64,000 nt of DNA, from positions 248,001 to 312,000 of the forward strand of contig NZ_JAFKMA010000004.1 in the NCBI RefSeq assembly GCF_017304635.1, in the 5' to 3' direction. The notes beneath the pieces are model-generated. The model had not been told where the DNA came from. It did no database searches and was given only the letters and a program-made list of their open reading frames with translations. Source of the DNA: Sphingomonas sp. Its GTDB lineage: Bacteria > Pseudomonadota > Alphaproteobacteria > Sphingomonadales > Sphingomonadaceae. The first letter of the stretch is position 1, and each line of letters starts with the position of its first letter. Position numbers and translations under genes: made by a program. Shown piece by piece: positions 16,179 through 24,199 of the stretch.

Positions 16179-18164
16179 ATGCCAGGGGCCGAAATGAACA
16201 ACACGATAGACCGACGCGCGCTTCTGCGAGGCGCGGGGCTCGGAGCCGGCGGACTCGCGCTGGCAGCCTGGATGCCCGCTTGGGCGCAGACTGTCTCGGC
16301 CGGCCTCGTCCCCGACCTGCCGACGGTCTCGGGCGAAGACATCACGCTCAGGATCGCGCGCCAGACGATGATGATCGACGGGCGGCCGTCGAGGGCGATC
16401 GGCATCAACGGGACGGTGCCCGCGCCGCTCATCAGATTGCGCGAGGGGCAGAACGTCCGCCTCAAGGTGATCAACGACCTGGACGAGGACAGCTCGATCC
16501 ACTGGCACGGGCTGCTGGTCCCAACCCAGTTTGACGGCGTGCCGGGCGTCTCGTTCCCCGGCATCAAGCCGCGCTCGACGTTCCTATACGAATTCCCCAT
16601 CCGGCAGAACGGCACATACTGGTATCACAGCCACTCGGGCATGCAGGAGCAGCTCGGCCACTACGGCCCGATCGTCATCGATCCCGCCGGCGCAGATCCC
16701 GTCAGGTTCGACCGCGAGCACGTGATCGTGCTGTCCGACCACAGCCAGTCGAGCCCCGAGGCGATCTTCCGCAACATGAAGACCATGCCGGGCTTCTACA
16801 ACTACCAGCGCCAGACGCTGGCGGGGCTGCTAGCGGGGCGTGACCAGAAGCTGAAGGACCGCGTCATGTGGGGCGGCATGCGGATGGACCCCGCCGACGT
16901 CTCGGACGCGACCGGTGCCGCCTACACCTACCTCGTCAACGGCCATGGCCCGTCCGACAACTGGACGGCACTGTTCAAGCCCGGCGAGCGCGTCAGGCTG
17001 CGCGTCATCAACGCCTCGTCGATGACCACCTTCAACGTGCGCATCCCGGGTCTGCGGCTGACCATCGTCCAGGCCGACGGGCAGAACGTGATGCCGGTCG
17101 AGGTGGACGAGTTCCAGATCGGGGTCGCCGAAACCTACGACGCGGTCGTCACGCCGACCGAGGACAAGGCCTTCACGCTGGTCGGTGAGTCGGTCGACCG
17201 CTCGGGCATGGCGCGCGCCACGCTCGCGCCGCGCGCCGGGATGGCCGCCGTGGTGCCCCCGCTACGCCCGCGCCCGATCGCCACGATGAAGGACATGGGC
17301 ATGGACATGTCGTCGATGGACGGCATGGGCGGCGAAAACGGCGGCATGGCCGGCATGGACCATTCCAAGATGGCCGGCATGGACATGTCGAAGCCGATGC
17401 CGGGCATGGACATGTCGGGCGGTTCCGGCGGCGCCATGCCGGGCATGGCTATGCCGCAGGCGCGCGGCGTCGACCCGACGAGTGAGCAGAACCGCTCGGC
17501 CGCGCTGGGCGGCGTCGAGCGGATGCCGCCGAGCATGGCGGGCATGGACCATTCGAAGATGGCGGGCATGTCGGGCTCGGGCGACATGGCGGGGATGGAC
17601 ATGGGCGGCATGAAGATGCGCGACTTCTCCTACGCGCCAGAGGTCAAGAAGGGACCAGGGGTCCAGACGATCTCGCCGATGCCGATGGACCGCACCGGCG
17701 AACCCGGCCAGGGTCTCGAGGACGTCGGCCACCGCGTGCTCGTCTACAAGGACCTGATGGCGCTCGAACGCAATCCCGACGTTCGCGCGCCGTCGCGCAG
17801 CCTCGACATCCACCTGACCGGCAACATGGAACGATTCATGTGGTCGTTCGACGGCGTGAAGATGTCGGACACGATGGAGCCGTTCCCGTTCACCGAGGGC
17901 GAGCGCGTGCGGATCAACCTGATCAACGACACGATGATGGGCCATCCCATCCACATTCACGGGCACTTCTTCGAGCTGGTCACCGGGCATGGCGACCATG
18001 CGCCGCGCAAGCACACCGTTATCGTCCAGCCGGGCGGCAAGGTGACCTGGGACTTCACGGCCGACGCGGTCGGCGACTGGGCGTTCCACTGCCACCTGCT
18101 CTACCACATGATGGCGGGGATGATGCGCACCGTCAGCGTGCGCCCGAAGGGAGCGGCGGCATGA
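16179..18164 (+). CDS. copA: Multicopper oxidase CopA, copper resistance
   Basis: A 661-residue periplasmic multicopper oxidase exported by Tat: an RR signal at DRRALLRGAGLG, cleaved near WAQ. The copper ligands are in SIHWHGLLV and YWYHSHSG near the N-terminus, and in HPIHIHGHFF plus AFHCHLLYHMMAGM at the C-terminus. Between domains lies a Met-rich insert (about residues 375-475) built from repeated GMDMS, AGMDHSKM and PGMAM units, thought to bind Cu(I). The ATG at 16179 follows AAAGGAAG; a second ATG 15 bases on is an alternative. It oxidises or sequesters Cu(I). copB overlaps by 4 bases. Confidence 0.95.
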   Translation: MPGAEMNNTIDRRALLRGAGLGAGGLALAAWMPAWAQTVSAGLVPDLPTVSGEDITLRIARQTMMIDGRPSRAIGINGTVPAPLIRLREGQNVRLKVINDLDEDSSIHWHGLLVPTQFDGVPGVSFPGIKPRSTFLYEFPIRQNGTYWYHSHSGMQEQLGHYGPIVIDPAGADPVRFDREHVIVLSDHSQSSPEAIFRNMKTMPGFYNYQRQTLAGLLAGRDQKLKDRVMWGGMRMDPADVSDATGAAYTYLVNGHGPSDNWTALFKPGERVRLRVINASSMTTFNVRIPGLRLTIVQADGQNVMPVEVDEFQIGVAETYDAVVTPTEDKAFTLVGESVDRSGMARATLAPRAGMAAVVPPLRPRPIATMKDMGMDMSSMDGMGGENGGMAGMDHSKMAGMDMSKPMPGMDMSGGSGGAMPGMAMPQARGVDPTSEQNRSAALGGVERMPPSMAGMDHSKMAGMSGSGDMAGMDMGGMKMRDFSYAPEVKKGPGVQTISPMPMDRTGEPGQGLEDVGHRVLVYKDLMALERNPDVRAPSRSLDIHLTGNMERFMWSFDGVKMSDTMEPFPFTEGERVRINLINDTMMGHPIHIHGHFFELVTGHGDHAPRKHTVIVQPGGKVTWDFTADAVGDWAFHCHLLYHMMAGMMRTVSVRPKGAAA

Positions 18165-19372
18165 GCCGGCTCCTCGCGACCCTTGCCGCCGGCACCGCCC
18201 TCGGCCTGACCTCGCCCGCGTCCGCGCAGGACATGGGCGGCATGAGCATGCCGGGCATGAAGATGCCGATGCCGGCCAAGAAGCCGGCGGCCAGAAAGCC
18301 GGCACCGCGCAGGGCGAAGGCCGGTAAGCCCGCCGCCAAGGCGAAGCCGGGCGTTGCCGCCAGGAAGCCGACCCCACGACAAGCCAGCCCGCGCGCCGAC
18401 TCGATGCCGGGTATGGACATGGGTCCGCCAAAGCCCGGGGCCGCCACGTCGGGCGCCATGCCGGGCATGGACATGAGCGGCGGAAAGCCGAGCGCGGCGG
18501 ACGCGATGCCCGGCATGGACATGTCCGGGAAGGGGCAGACACCGGGAGCGATGCCCGGGATGGCGATGCCCGGCGGGGCGATGACCGGCATGGAGATGAC
18601 CGGCATGGAGATGACCGGCACGGCCCTTTCGGCAGGCGACGCGCCGGCACCGCCCGCCCCGACGGACCACTACGCCGACCGCTTCTTCCCGGCACCCGAC
18701 ATGGCCCGCTCGCGCCGCGACATGATGCGCGAGCAGGGCGGCAGGCCGTTCGGCACCGTGCTGTTCAACCTCGCCGAATTCCAGGCGAAGCGCGGAAGGG
18801 ACGGATACCGATGGGACGGCGAGGGATGGTTCGGTGGCGACATCAACCGGTTCACGCTCAAGACCGAGGGCGAGGGTACGATCCGCGAAGGCATCGACGG
18901 CGCCGAGGTGCAGGCGCTCTACAGCCGCGCGATCGGCCCATACTTCAACCTGCAGGCCGGCGTGCGGCACGACTTCAAGCCGAGCCCCACGCGCACCTAC
19001 GCGACGATCGGGTTCGAGGGGCTCGCGCCCTACATGTTCGAGGTCGAGGGCGCCGCGTTCGTCTCGCCGCAGGGCGACGTGCTCGGGCGGCTCGAGGGCT
19101 ACTACGACCAGCGGATCACCCAGCGGCTGATCCTGCAGCCGCGCATTGAGATCAACCTGTCGGCGCAGGACATGCCTCGTCAGCGCATCGGCGCGGGGCT
19201 GACCGACGCCGAGCTGGGGCTACGGCTGCGATACGAGATCACGCGGCGCTTCGCGCCCTACGTCGGCGTGTCCTACGAGGCGAAGACCGGCCGCACCGCC
19301 GACTACGCGCGGGCCGATGGGCAGAAGCCGAGGTCGGCCAGCCTGGTCGCCGGCATCCGGTTCGGGTTCTGA
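18161..19372 (+). CDS. copB: Outer-membrane copper resistance protein CopB
   Basis: A 403-residue protein. The signal peptide ends near ASAQ. An N-terminal region of about 150 residues alternates Met-rich copper-binding units (GMSMPGMKM, MPGMDMSGG, GMEMTGMEM) with a Lys/Pro/Ala-rich stretch (about 36-70). The C-terminal half is the CopB beta-barrel, ending in the aromatic residue typical of outer-membrane proteins (GIRFGF). The ATG overlaps the copA stop (ATGA). The Lys/Pro/Ala stretch is unusually long and resembles a linker across the periplasm. Confidence 0.93.
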   Translation: MSRLLATLAAGTALGLTSPASAQDMGGMSMPGMKMPMPAKKPAARKPAPRRAKAGKPAAKAKPGVAARKPTPRQASPRADSMPGMDMGPPKPGAATSGAMPGMDMSGGKPSAADAMPGMDMSGKGQTPGAMPGMAMPGGAMTGMEMTGMEMTGTALSAGDAPAPPAPTDHYADRFFPAPDMARSRRDMMREQGGRPFGTVLFNLAEFQAKRGRDGYRWDGEGWFGGDINRFTLKTEGEGTIREGIDGAEVQALYSRAIGPYFNLQAGVRHDFKPSPTRTYATIGFEGLAPYMFEVEGAAFVSPQGDVLGRLEGYYDQRITQRLILQPRIEINLSAQDMPRQRIGAGLTDAELGLRLRYEITRRFAPYVGVSYEAKTGRTADYARADGQKPRSASLVAGIRFGF

Positions 19373-19377
19373 CCGCC

Positions 19378-19911
19378 ATGCACGGGATCCCGACCGACCG
19401 GACCGGAATGCCGCGGGCCACGATGGCCGCCGCGCGGCGACGCATCGCGATCGCGGCGACCGCGATCGGCGGCACCATCTCCCTTTCGGTCGCAGCGCTG
19501 GCGCAGCCGGCCGACCGGTCGTCGGACCTGCGCGCCGTCACGAGCGTCCTGGCCACCTACAAGGCCGCGATGGAGCGGCTCGACGTCCGGGGGACCGAGC
19601 GGCTCTTCGCTCCGGACTCCCAGATCTTCGAATCGGGCGGCGCGGAAGGGACCTACGCCGAATACCTGGCGCACCACCTCGCACCGGAACTCGCGGAATT
19701 CCGCTCGTTCAGCTTCTCCGACTATCGGATCGACGTCCGCTTCGTCGGACCCGTCGCGCTCGCGACCGAGACCTACCGGTTCCGCATCGCGCCGAAGGTC
19801 GGCGATCCCGCCGAGCGGCTGGGCGTGGCGACAAGCGTGCTCAGCAAAGCCGGCGGGGCATGGCGCATCGTGTCGATGCACAACAGCGCGCGGCGGCCGA
19901 AGGCGCCCTGA
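19378..19911 (+). CDS. Secreted NTF2-like (SnoaL/DUF4440) protein
   Basis: A 177-residue protein with a signal or anchor segment at about 22-42 (IAIAATAIGGTISLSVAALAQ... truncated here) and a single NTF2-like fold. Visible parts are VTSVLATYKAAMERLDVRGTE, the cone strand IFESGGAEGTY and a terminal SKAGGAWRIVSMHNS. Family members bind small ligands or act as chaperones and have no fixed reaction. It starts 5 bases after copB and so is part of the copper operon. Its role there is unknown. Confidence 0.8.
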   Translation: MHGIPTDRTGMPRATMAAARRRIAIAATAIGGTISLSVAALAQPADRSSDLRAVTSVLATYKAAMERLDVRGTERLFAPDSQIFESGGAEGTYAEYLAHHLAPELAEFRSFSFSDYRIDVRFVGPVALATETYRFRIAPKVGDPAERLGVATSVLSKAGGAWRIVSMHNSARRPKAP

Positions 19912-19973
19912 CGTTGCAGCCGCCCGGCGGGTTAGAAGACAGGGATCTGGGATTCCAACGTGGAGGAACGGGG

Positions 19974-20549
19974 ATGAAGCGCATCGACTGGCGACGCCAC
20001 CTTCCAAGCGTAACCTTCGTCGGCGCGAGCTCGGCCATGCTGGTCGTCGCGACGGCCGCATTCCTATACTTCGGCATCTACAACATCGCCGCCGACGCGC
20101 CGCACACCCGGCCGGTCTACGCGCTGATCGAGAATCTGCGCGACCGCTCGATCGCGGTGCACGCGCGCGGCATCCAGCCACCGGCGGACCTGGCGTCGCC
20201 CCAGCGGGTCGCGGTGGGGGCAGGCCTCTACAACGAGATGTGCTCGTCCTGCCACCTGGGGCCTGGCGTCGAGGCGTCCGAGCTCAGCAAGGGCCTCTAT
20301 CCACCGGCACCCGTCCTCGCCGAGGCGCAGGACCTGACCGCCGGCCAGCAGTTCTGGGTGATCAAGCACGGCGTCAAGCTGAGCGCGATGCCTGCGTGGG
20401 GGAAGACGCATCCCGATCCGCTGATCTGGGACATGGTCGCGTTCGTCCGCAAGCTGCCGGGCATGACCCCCGAGGAATACAAGCGGCTCGTCGCCAGCGC
20501 CCCCGCCGACCATGACGAGATGATGAAGGACATGCCGGGCATGAAGTGA
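19974..20549 (+). CDS. Membrane-anchored cytochrome c, copper operon
   Basis: A 191-residue protein with an N-terminal membrane anchor (about 12-35) and one class I cytochrome c domain in the periplasm. The heme-binding motif CSSCH is at about residue 87-91 and the axial Met is likely in KLSAMPAWG. The C-terminus is Met-rich (MMKDMPGMK), in line with the copper context. GGAGGAACGGGG precedes the ATG. It probably passes electrons to or from CopA or binds Cu directly. Confidence 0.88.
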   Translation: MKRIDWRRHLPSVTFVGASSAMLVVATAAFLYFGIYNIAADAPHTRPVYALIENLRDRSIAVHARGIQPPADLASPQRVAVGAGLYNEMCSSCHLGPGVEASELSKGLYPPAPVLAEAQDLTAGQQFWVIKHGVKLSAMPAWGKTHPDPLIWDMVAFVRKLPGMTPEEYKRLVASAPADHDEMMKDMPGMK

Positions 20550-20579
20550 CGCGGGGGCGAGAAAAACAGGAGAAGCGAC

Positions 20580-21038
20580 TTGGAAGACATGAAGGGTATG
20601 AAGAACGGCTACGTCAGCCTGGCTGTCCAGACCGCCGTCAGCGGCGTGATAATGTATCTGGTGATGTTCGTCATGATTGATGGGCTCGGCAGCTTCTACA
20701 ACAACCTCAATATGGTCTACATGACCCTTATGATGGCAGCTCCGATGACGATGATGGTCATCGCGATGAAAGACATGTTCCCCTCTACACGGGCGAATGT
20801 CGCGATCCTCGCTGTGTCGGTGCTCGTGTTCGTCGGGTCATTTGCCTTGATCCGCACGCAAACCACGATTGGCGACACCGCCTTTTTGCGTTCAATGATC
20901 CCGCATCACTCGGGTGCCATACTCATGTGCGAAAAGGCGAAGCTGCAGGATCCCGAGGTCAAACGGCTGTGCGAGGGAATCATCAAGTCCCAGCGCAACG
21001 AGATCAATGAGATGAAGGCGATTCTCCGGCGCATGTGA
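20580..21038 (+). CDS. DUF305 family membrane protein
   Basis: A 152-residue protein with three membrane segments (about 13-34, 42-62 and 72-92) and a C-terminal DUF305 domain. The motif MIPHHSGAILMCEKA carries the His-His and Met residues typical of the family. The start is TTG at 20580, with AGGAG 6 bases ahead; the ATG at 20589 is badly spaced. DUF305 proteins often sit with copper and silver genes. Base composition is clearly more AT-rich than in copAB, which suggests a separate origin. Confidence 0.88.
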   Translation: MEDMKGMKNGYVSLAVQTAVSGVIMYLVMFVMIDGLGSFYNNLNMVYMTLMMAAPMTMMVIAMKDMFPSTRANVAILAVSVLVFVGSFALIRTQTTIGDTAFLRSMIPHHSGAILMCEKAKLQDPEVKRLCEGIIKSQRNEINEMKAILRRM

Positions 21039-21066
21039 GCGATCCCGTGATAATCGAAGCCCCGGC

Positions 21067-21573
21067 TTATTGCTCCACCTTCTGGCGTGCTGCCTCCACT
21101 TTACCCTCGCTCCAAAACCGCAATGCAAGCGAGTGTCCGGCAGCCTGCGCCAAGCGGGACTTATACCTGAAGCCGTAGCCAGCGCGATATCGAACCTCGC
21201 GCAACGCCTCGATGAACCGAGCGCCACTGTTTTCCGATGTGCCGGCCTTTTCGCGAACCTCAGCTATTTCGGCGAGCGTGAGCGAGAAACCTGGTTCCGG
21301 GATTGAAGAAGGGTCGAGGCCGTCGAGGTGATTGCATCCCGCACATATGTAATCGGACTCGAAGCGGCGGACGGCCACCGTAACTGGATCCTCGGCCCAC
21401 ATGCGGTTGTCGTTCAGCACCTTCGCGACAACGGTCGGTTCTACGCCCAGCTTTAGAAGGCCGTCCTCGAGACCTTCTCGAACTACGCCTTGTGTGTGGC
21501 AGTGATGCTTTACAAGCCGGAGATGTCTGCCGCAGCCGGGACAGTCCCCATTTAGATCCCTTTCCTTGGCCAC
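21067..21573 (-). CDS. HNH-like zinc-finger protein of unknown role
   Basis: A 168-residue soluble protein with CPGCGRHLRLVKHHCHTQG near the N-terminus and YICAGCNHLDG in the middle, an arrangement like an HNH endonuclease (HH pair followed by a second Cys pair). The C-terminal half is helical and unassigned. It is convergent with the DUF305 gene. Base composition is less GC-rich than the neighbours. It could be a nuclease from a mobile element or a non-catalytic finger protein. Confidence 0.65.
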   Translation of the reverse strand: MAKERDLNGDCPGCGRHLRLVKHHCHTQGVVREGLEDGLLKLGVEPTVVAKVLNDNRMWAEDPVTVAVRRFESDYICAGCNHLDGLDPSSIPEPGFSLTLAEIAEVREKAGTSENSGARFIEALREVRYRAGYGFRYKSRLAQAAGHSLALRFWSEGKVEAARQKVEQ

Positions 21574-21966
21574 TCTTAAACTCTCCGTCGTTTGAACGGT
21601 GATCGAGCAAATAGGTTAAAGAGGCGCAAACCACGCCCAGGACACTGACGATCGTAATACCGCGCCGCGTCAGAACGGTGATTTGCGCCGAGCATCCGCA
21701 CGGCAACGCCGCGTGCGCGTCGGACCGGATTGGTTGCGCGCTAGATGCGCGGCGCCGCAGATGTGGGGGCGCCTGCGAGAAAAATACTTATCAGCCGCTT
21801 ACGCCGGAAGACGAGGTGATCGACCATCGGCTCGGCCAATCCACCTAAGTTGGCAGCGTTAATCCCCGACGCGCGAATGCTGTCGATGCAGAATGTCGGT
21901 TGTTCCGCTGCCACGTTCGTTTCGGACGGTCGAACTTCATCACTCCGACCAGACCTGCCCTTATTG
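21574..21966. other. Non-coding stretch before dmeR
   Basis: About 390 bases without a credible gene. It is less GC-rich than the surroundings and open frames across it are short and unlike proteins. It separates the HNH-like gene from dmeR and may be a junction between two acquired modules. A TTGACC at 21964 at its right end may be the -35 of the dmeR promoter. Confidence 0.5.
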
Positions 21967-21997
21967 ACCCCCTCCCCCCTAGGGGGTAGGGGGGGGT
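21967..21997 (+). promoter_or_regulatory. G/C-tract operator for DmeR
   Basis: The sequence has the form A-C5-T-C6-TA-G5-TA-G8-T, centred on a CCCCC-TA-GGGGG palindrome. RcnR/CsoR-family repressors bind such poly-C/poly-G inverted tracts. It runs right into the dmeR start codon, so the repressor would block its own promoter and translation start. Confidence 0.75.
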
Positions 21998-21998
21998 G

Positions 21999-22265
21999 AT
22001 GTCCCACCCATCCGATCCCGAAGTCCGCCGCGGACTGACCCAGGCCCAGGGCCACCTCGCCTCCATCCTCACGATGCTGACCGAACAACGGTCGTGCCTC
22101 GATCTCGCCCAGCAACTGCAGGCGGTCGAGAGCACGATCCGCACCGTCAAGCGTGCGCTAATCCACGACCACATGGAGCACTGCGTGGCGGACGCCGTGG
22201 CGGAAGGGGGAATGAGCGCGGAGCAGGCGCTGCGCGAGCTCAAGTCGCTCACCAAGTATCTTTGA
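21999..22265 (+). CDS. dmeR: RcnR/FrmR-family Ni/Co-responsive repressor
   Basis: An 88-residue, all-helical DUF156 repressor. His3, Cys33, His58 and Cys62 occupy the places of the metal ligands in RcnR (His3, Cys35, His60, His64), which favours Ni(II)/Co(II). The ATG at 21999 is preferred over the adjacent GTG (21996), because it puts His at position 3. It is followed after 10 bases by a CDF exporter, giving the dmeRF arrangement known from rhizobia. It probably releases the G/C-tract operator when bound to metal. Confidence 0.88.
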   Translation: MSHPSDPEVRRGLTQAQGHLASILTMLTEQRSCLDLAQQLQAVESTIRTVKRALIHDHMEHCVADAVAEGGMSAEQALRELKSLTKYL

Positions 22266-22275
22266 GGAAGACCGA

Positions 22276-23619
22276 ATGACGGGCGTCCGCGAATGGCTGG
22301 GGTTCGGCGGCGAGCAGGCGTTCGGTCACGCCGGACACGGTCATGACCACGGCGGTGCCGGTGGGCACGGCCACACGCACGGCGTCATCGACCCCTCGCT
22401 CACGACCACCGACCGCGGGATCTGGGCGATCAAATGGTCGTTCGTCATTCTGGCGATCACGGCGGCGCTGCAGTTCGTCGTCGTGATCCTGTCGGGTTCG
22501 GTCGCGCTGCTCGCCGACATGATCCACAACGTCGGCGACGCGACCACCGCCATCCCGTTGTGGTTCGCGTTCGTCCTCGCGCGCCGCAAGCCATCCAGGA
22601 CGTTCACTTACGGCTTGGGTCGCGTCGAGGATCTGGCCGGCATCCTCATCGTCCTGATCATCCTCTTCAGCGCGATCGTCGCCGGCTACCAGGCGGTCAG
22701 TCGCCTCATCCATCCGCAGGCGGTCACGCATCTCGGCTGGCTGGCAGCTGCCGGCGTGATCGGGTTCGTGGGCAACGAGGTCGTCGCGGTTTTCCGCATC
22801 CGGGTCGGCCGGCAGATGAACAGTGCGGCATTGATCGCCGACGGATACCATGCCCGCACCGACGGCCTCACCTCGCTTGCAGTGGTTCTCGGCGCGGCTG
22901 GCGTGTGGTTCGGCTATCCGCTGGCCGACCCGATCATCGGCCTGCTCATCACGATCGCGATCCTGGGGATCGTCTGGCAGTCGGCACGGGCGGTCATCAC
23001 CCGGACACTCGACGGCGTCGAGCCGGGCATCACGGCGGAGATCCGCCATGCGGCGGAGCACGTGCCTGGCATCGTCGAGGTGCTCGACGCGAGGGCTCGC
23101 TGGATGGGACACCGGCTCCATGCCGACGTCGCCATCGCGGTCGACGACGCGTCGCTGATGTCGGAAGGCGTCGAGATCTCGCGCAGGCTGAAGGCCGAAC
23201 TGCTCGAGCACATCCCAGCGCTGCGCAGCGCGAACGTCACGTTCGACGCTTCGGACCTATTCGTGCCCGCGTCGGAACCGGCCGGCGGCTCGGGTCACCA
23301 CCACGCCCCGGCCCCGTTTCGGTTCAGCGGAGAGCTGGCCCAGGGCGTGCTGGAGATCGTGGACACGCCCGAAGGCGAGCGGATGCGGGTCACATTCACC
23401 CGAGCGTCCCGCGAGATCGTCGCCGAGGTCGTCATCGACCGGCCCGGTGGCGAATACGAGACGCTCCACCTCGTTCAGACCAACCGGTCGCGCGTGTTCG
23501 AGAGCACGGTGGCACCGAAGGAGCCGCACGAGTTCCAGGCGGTCCTCGAACTGGCCGAAGGCGGGCGTGCGGAGGCACTGCCCTTCGCGATGACCGAACC
23601 TGCTGGCCATGCGCATTGA
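22276..23619 (+). CDS. dmeF: CDF-family Ni/Co exporter with long C-terminal extension
   Basis: A 447-residue cation diffusion facilitator. A His-rich N-terminus (HAGHGHDHGG) precedes six membrane helices with the metal motifs ALLADMIHNVGD and DGYHARTDGLTS, then the cytoplasmic CDF domain to about residue 325. Unlike a usual CDF of about 300 residues, a second His stretch (SGHHHAP) leads into about 100 further residues that look all-beta and end in GHAH. DmeF-type proteins export Co and Ni. The extra domain is unexplained. Confidence 0.9.
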   Translation: MTGVREWLGFGGEQAFGHAGHGHDHGGAGGHGHTHGVIDPSLTTTDRGIWAIKWSFVILAITAALQFVVVILSGSVALLADMIHNVGDATTAIPLWFAFVLARRKPSRTFTYGLGRVEDLAGILIVLIILFSAIVAGYQAVSRLIHPQAVTHLGWLAAAGVIGFVGNEVVAVFRIRVGRQMNSAALIADGYHARTDGLTSLAVVLGAAGVWFGYPLADPIIGLLITIAILGIVWQSARAVITRTLDGVEPGITAEIRHAAEHVPGIVEVLDARARWMGHRLHADVAIAVDDASLMSEGVEISRRLKAELLEHIPALRSANVTFDASDLFVPASEPAGGSGHHHAPAPFRFSGELAQGVLEIVDTPEGERMRVTFTRASREIVAEVVIDRPGGEYETLHLVQTNRSRVFESTVAPKEPHEFQAVLELAEGGRAEALPFAMTEPAGHAH

Positions 23620-23697
23620 GATGATCCCGGCTAAGGAAGGGGCGACTTCCGACCGCCAATAATCCCGTGATCCGAAACTCCAACCTATCGGACTGAA

Positions 23698-24120
23698 ATG
23701 GCCTCTGCATCACTGAGCATCGGCAAGCTCGCCGCAGCCACCGGCACCAAGGTCGAGACGATCAGATACTACGAGTCGATCGGCCTGTTGGCGGCACCCG
23801 AACGAACTGCCGCGAACTACCGCGTCTATTCGCCCGATCATCTCGCCCGGCTCAGCTTCATCCGCCGTGCCCGTTCGCTCGGCTTCTCGCTGGAACAGGT
23901 CCAGGCGCTGCTCGGGCTCGCCGACCAGAAGGACAGGTCGTGCTCGGCCGTCGATCTGATTGCGCGCGAGCATCTGGCCGACATCGACCGGAAGCTCGCC
24001 GACCTCACGATGTTGCGTGCGGAACTGGACAGTCTGATCGTGCAGTGCGGTCACGGGACGGTGTCCGAATGCCGCATCATCGAGTCGCTCGGGCCGCAGG
24101 GCGCGAAGGAGAATGCCTAG
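23698..24120 (+). CDS. pbrR: MerR-family regulator, PbrR/CadR-like
   Basis: A 140-residue MerR regulator: winged helix at residues 6-75 and cysteines at 82, 117 and 125. The single Cys at 117 (no Cys pair) and the context of a PbrT-like gene favour a Pb(II) sensor, although Cd/Zn or Hg cannot be excluded. It stands between dmeF and pbrT on the same strand. The operator at 24163-24193 follows it, so it acts on the downstream gene. Confidence 0.82.
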   Translation: MASASLSIGKLAAATGTKVETIRYYESIGLLAAPERTAANYRVYSPDHLARLSFIRRARSLGFSLEQVQALLGLADQKDRSCSAVDLIAREHLADIDRKLADLTMLRAELDSLIVQCGHGTVSECRIIESLGPQGAKENA

Positions 24121-24162
24121 CTCACGATTAAGACGCTATTGCAACTAACTTGCAAATACCGC

Positions 24163-24193
24163 TTGACCCTCTAGTCGCTAGAACCTTTATCGG
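24163..24193 (+). promoter_or_regulatory. MerR-type promoter of pbrT
   Basis: TTGACC at 24163-24168 is followed 19 bases later by TATCGG (24188). The spacer contains TCTAG-TCG-CTAGA. Promoters of pbr genes use a similar long spacer and a CTAG-centred palindrome. It differs from the CCTGTAGC palindrome of the mer and CDF sites, so this one is likely read by the adjacent PbrR-like protein. Confidence 0.7.
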
Positions 24194-24199
24194 ACGCGG

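Noticed and set aside
17280-17610. Tandem repeats in copA resembling a CRISPR or satellite
   Set aside because: The repeats encode the Met-rich copper-binding units of CopA in one reading frame; spacing and spacers are not CRISPR-like.
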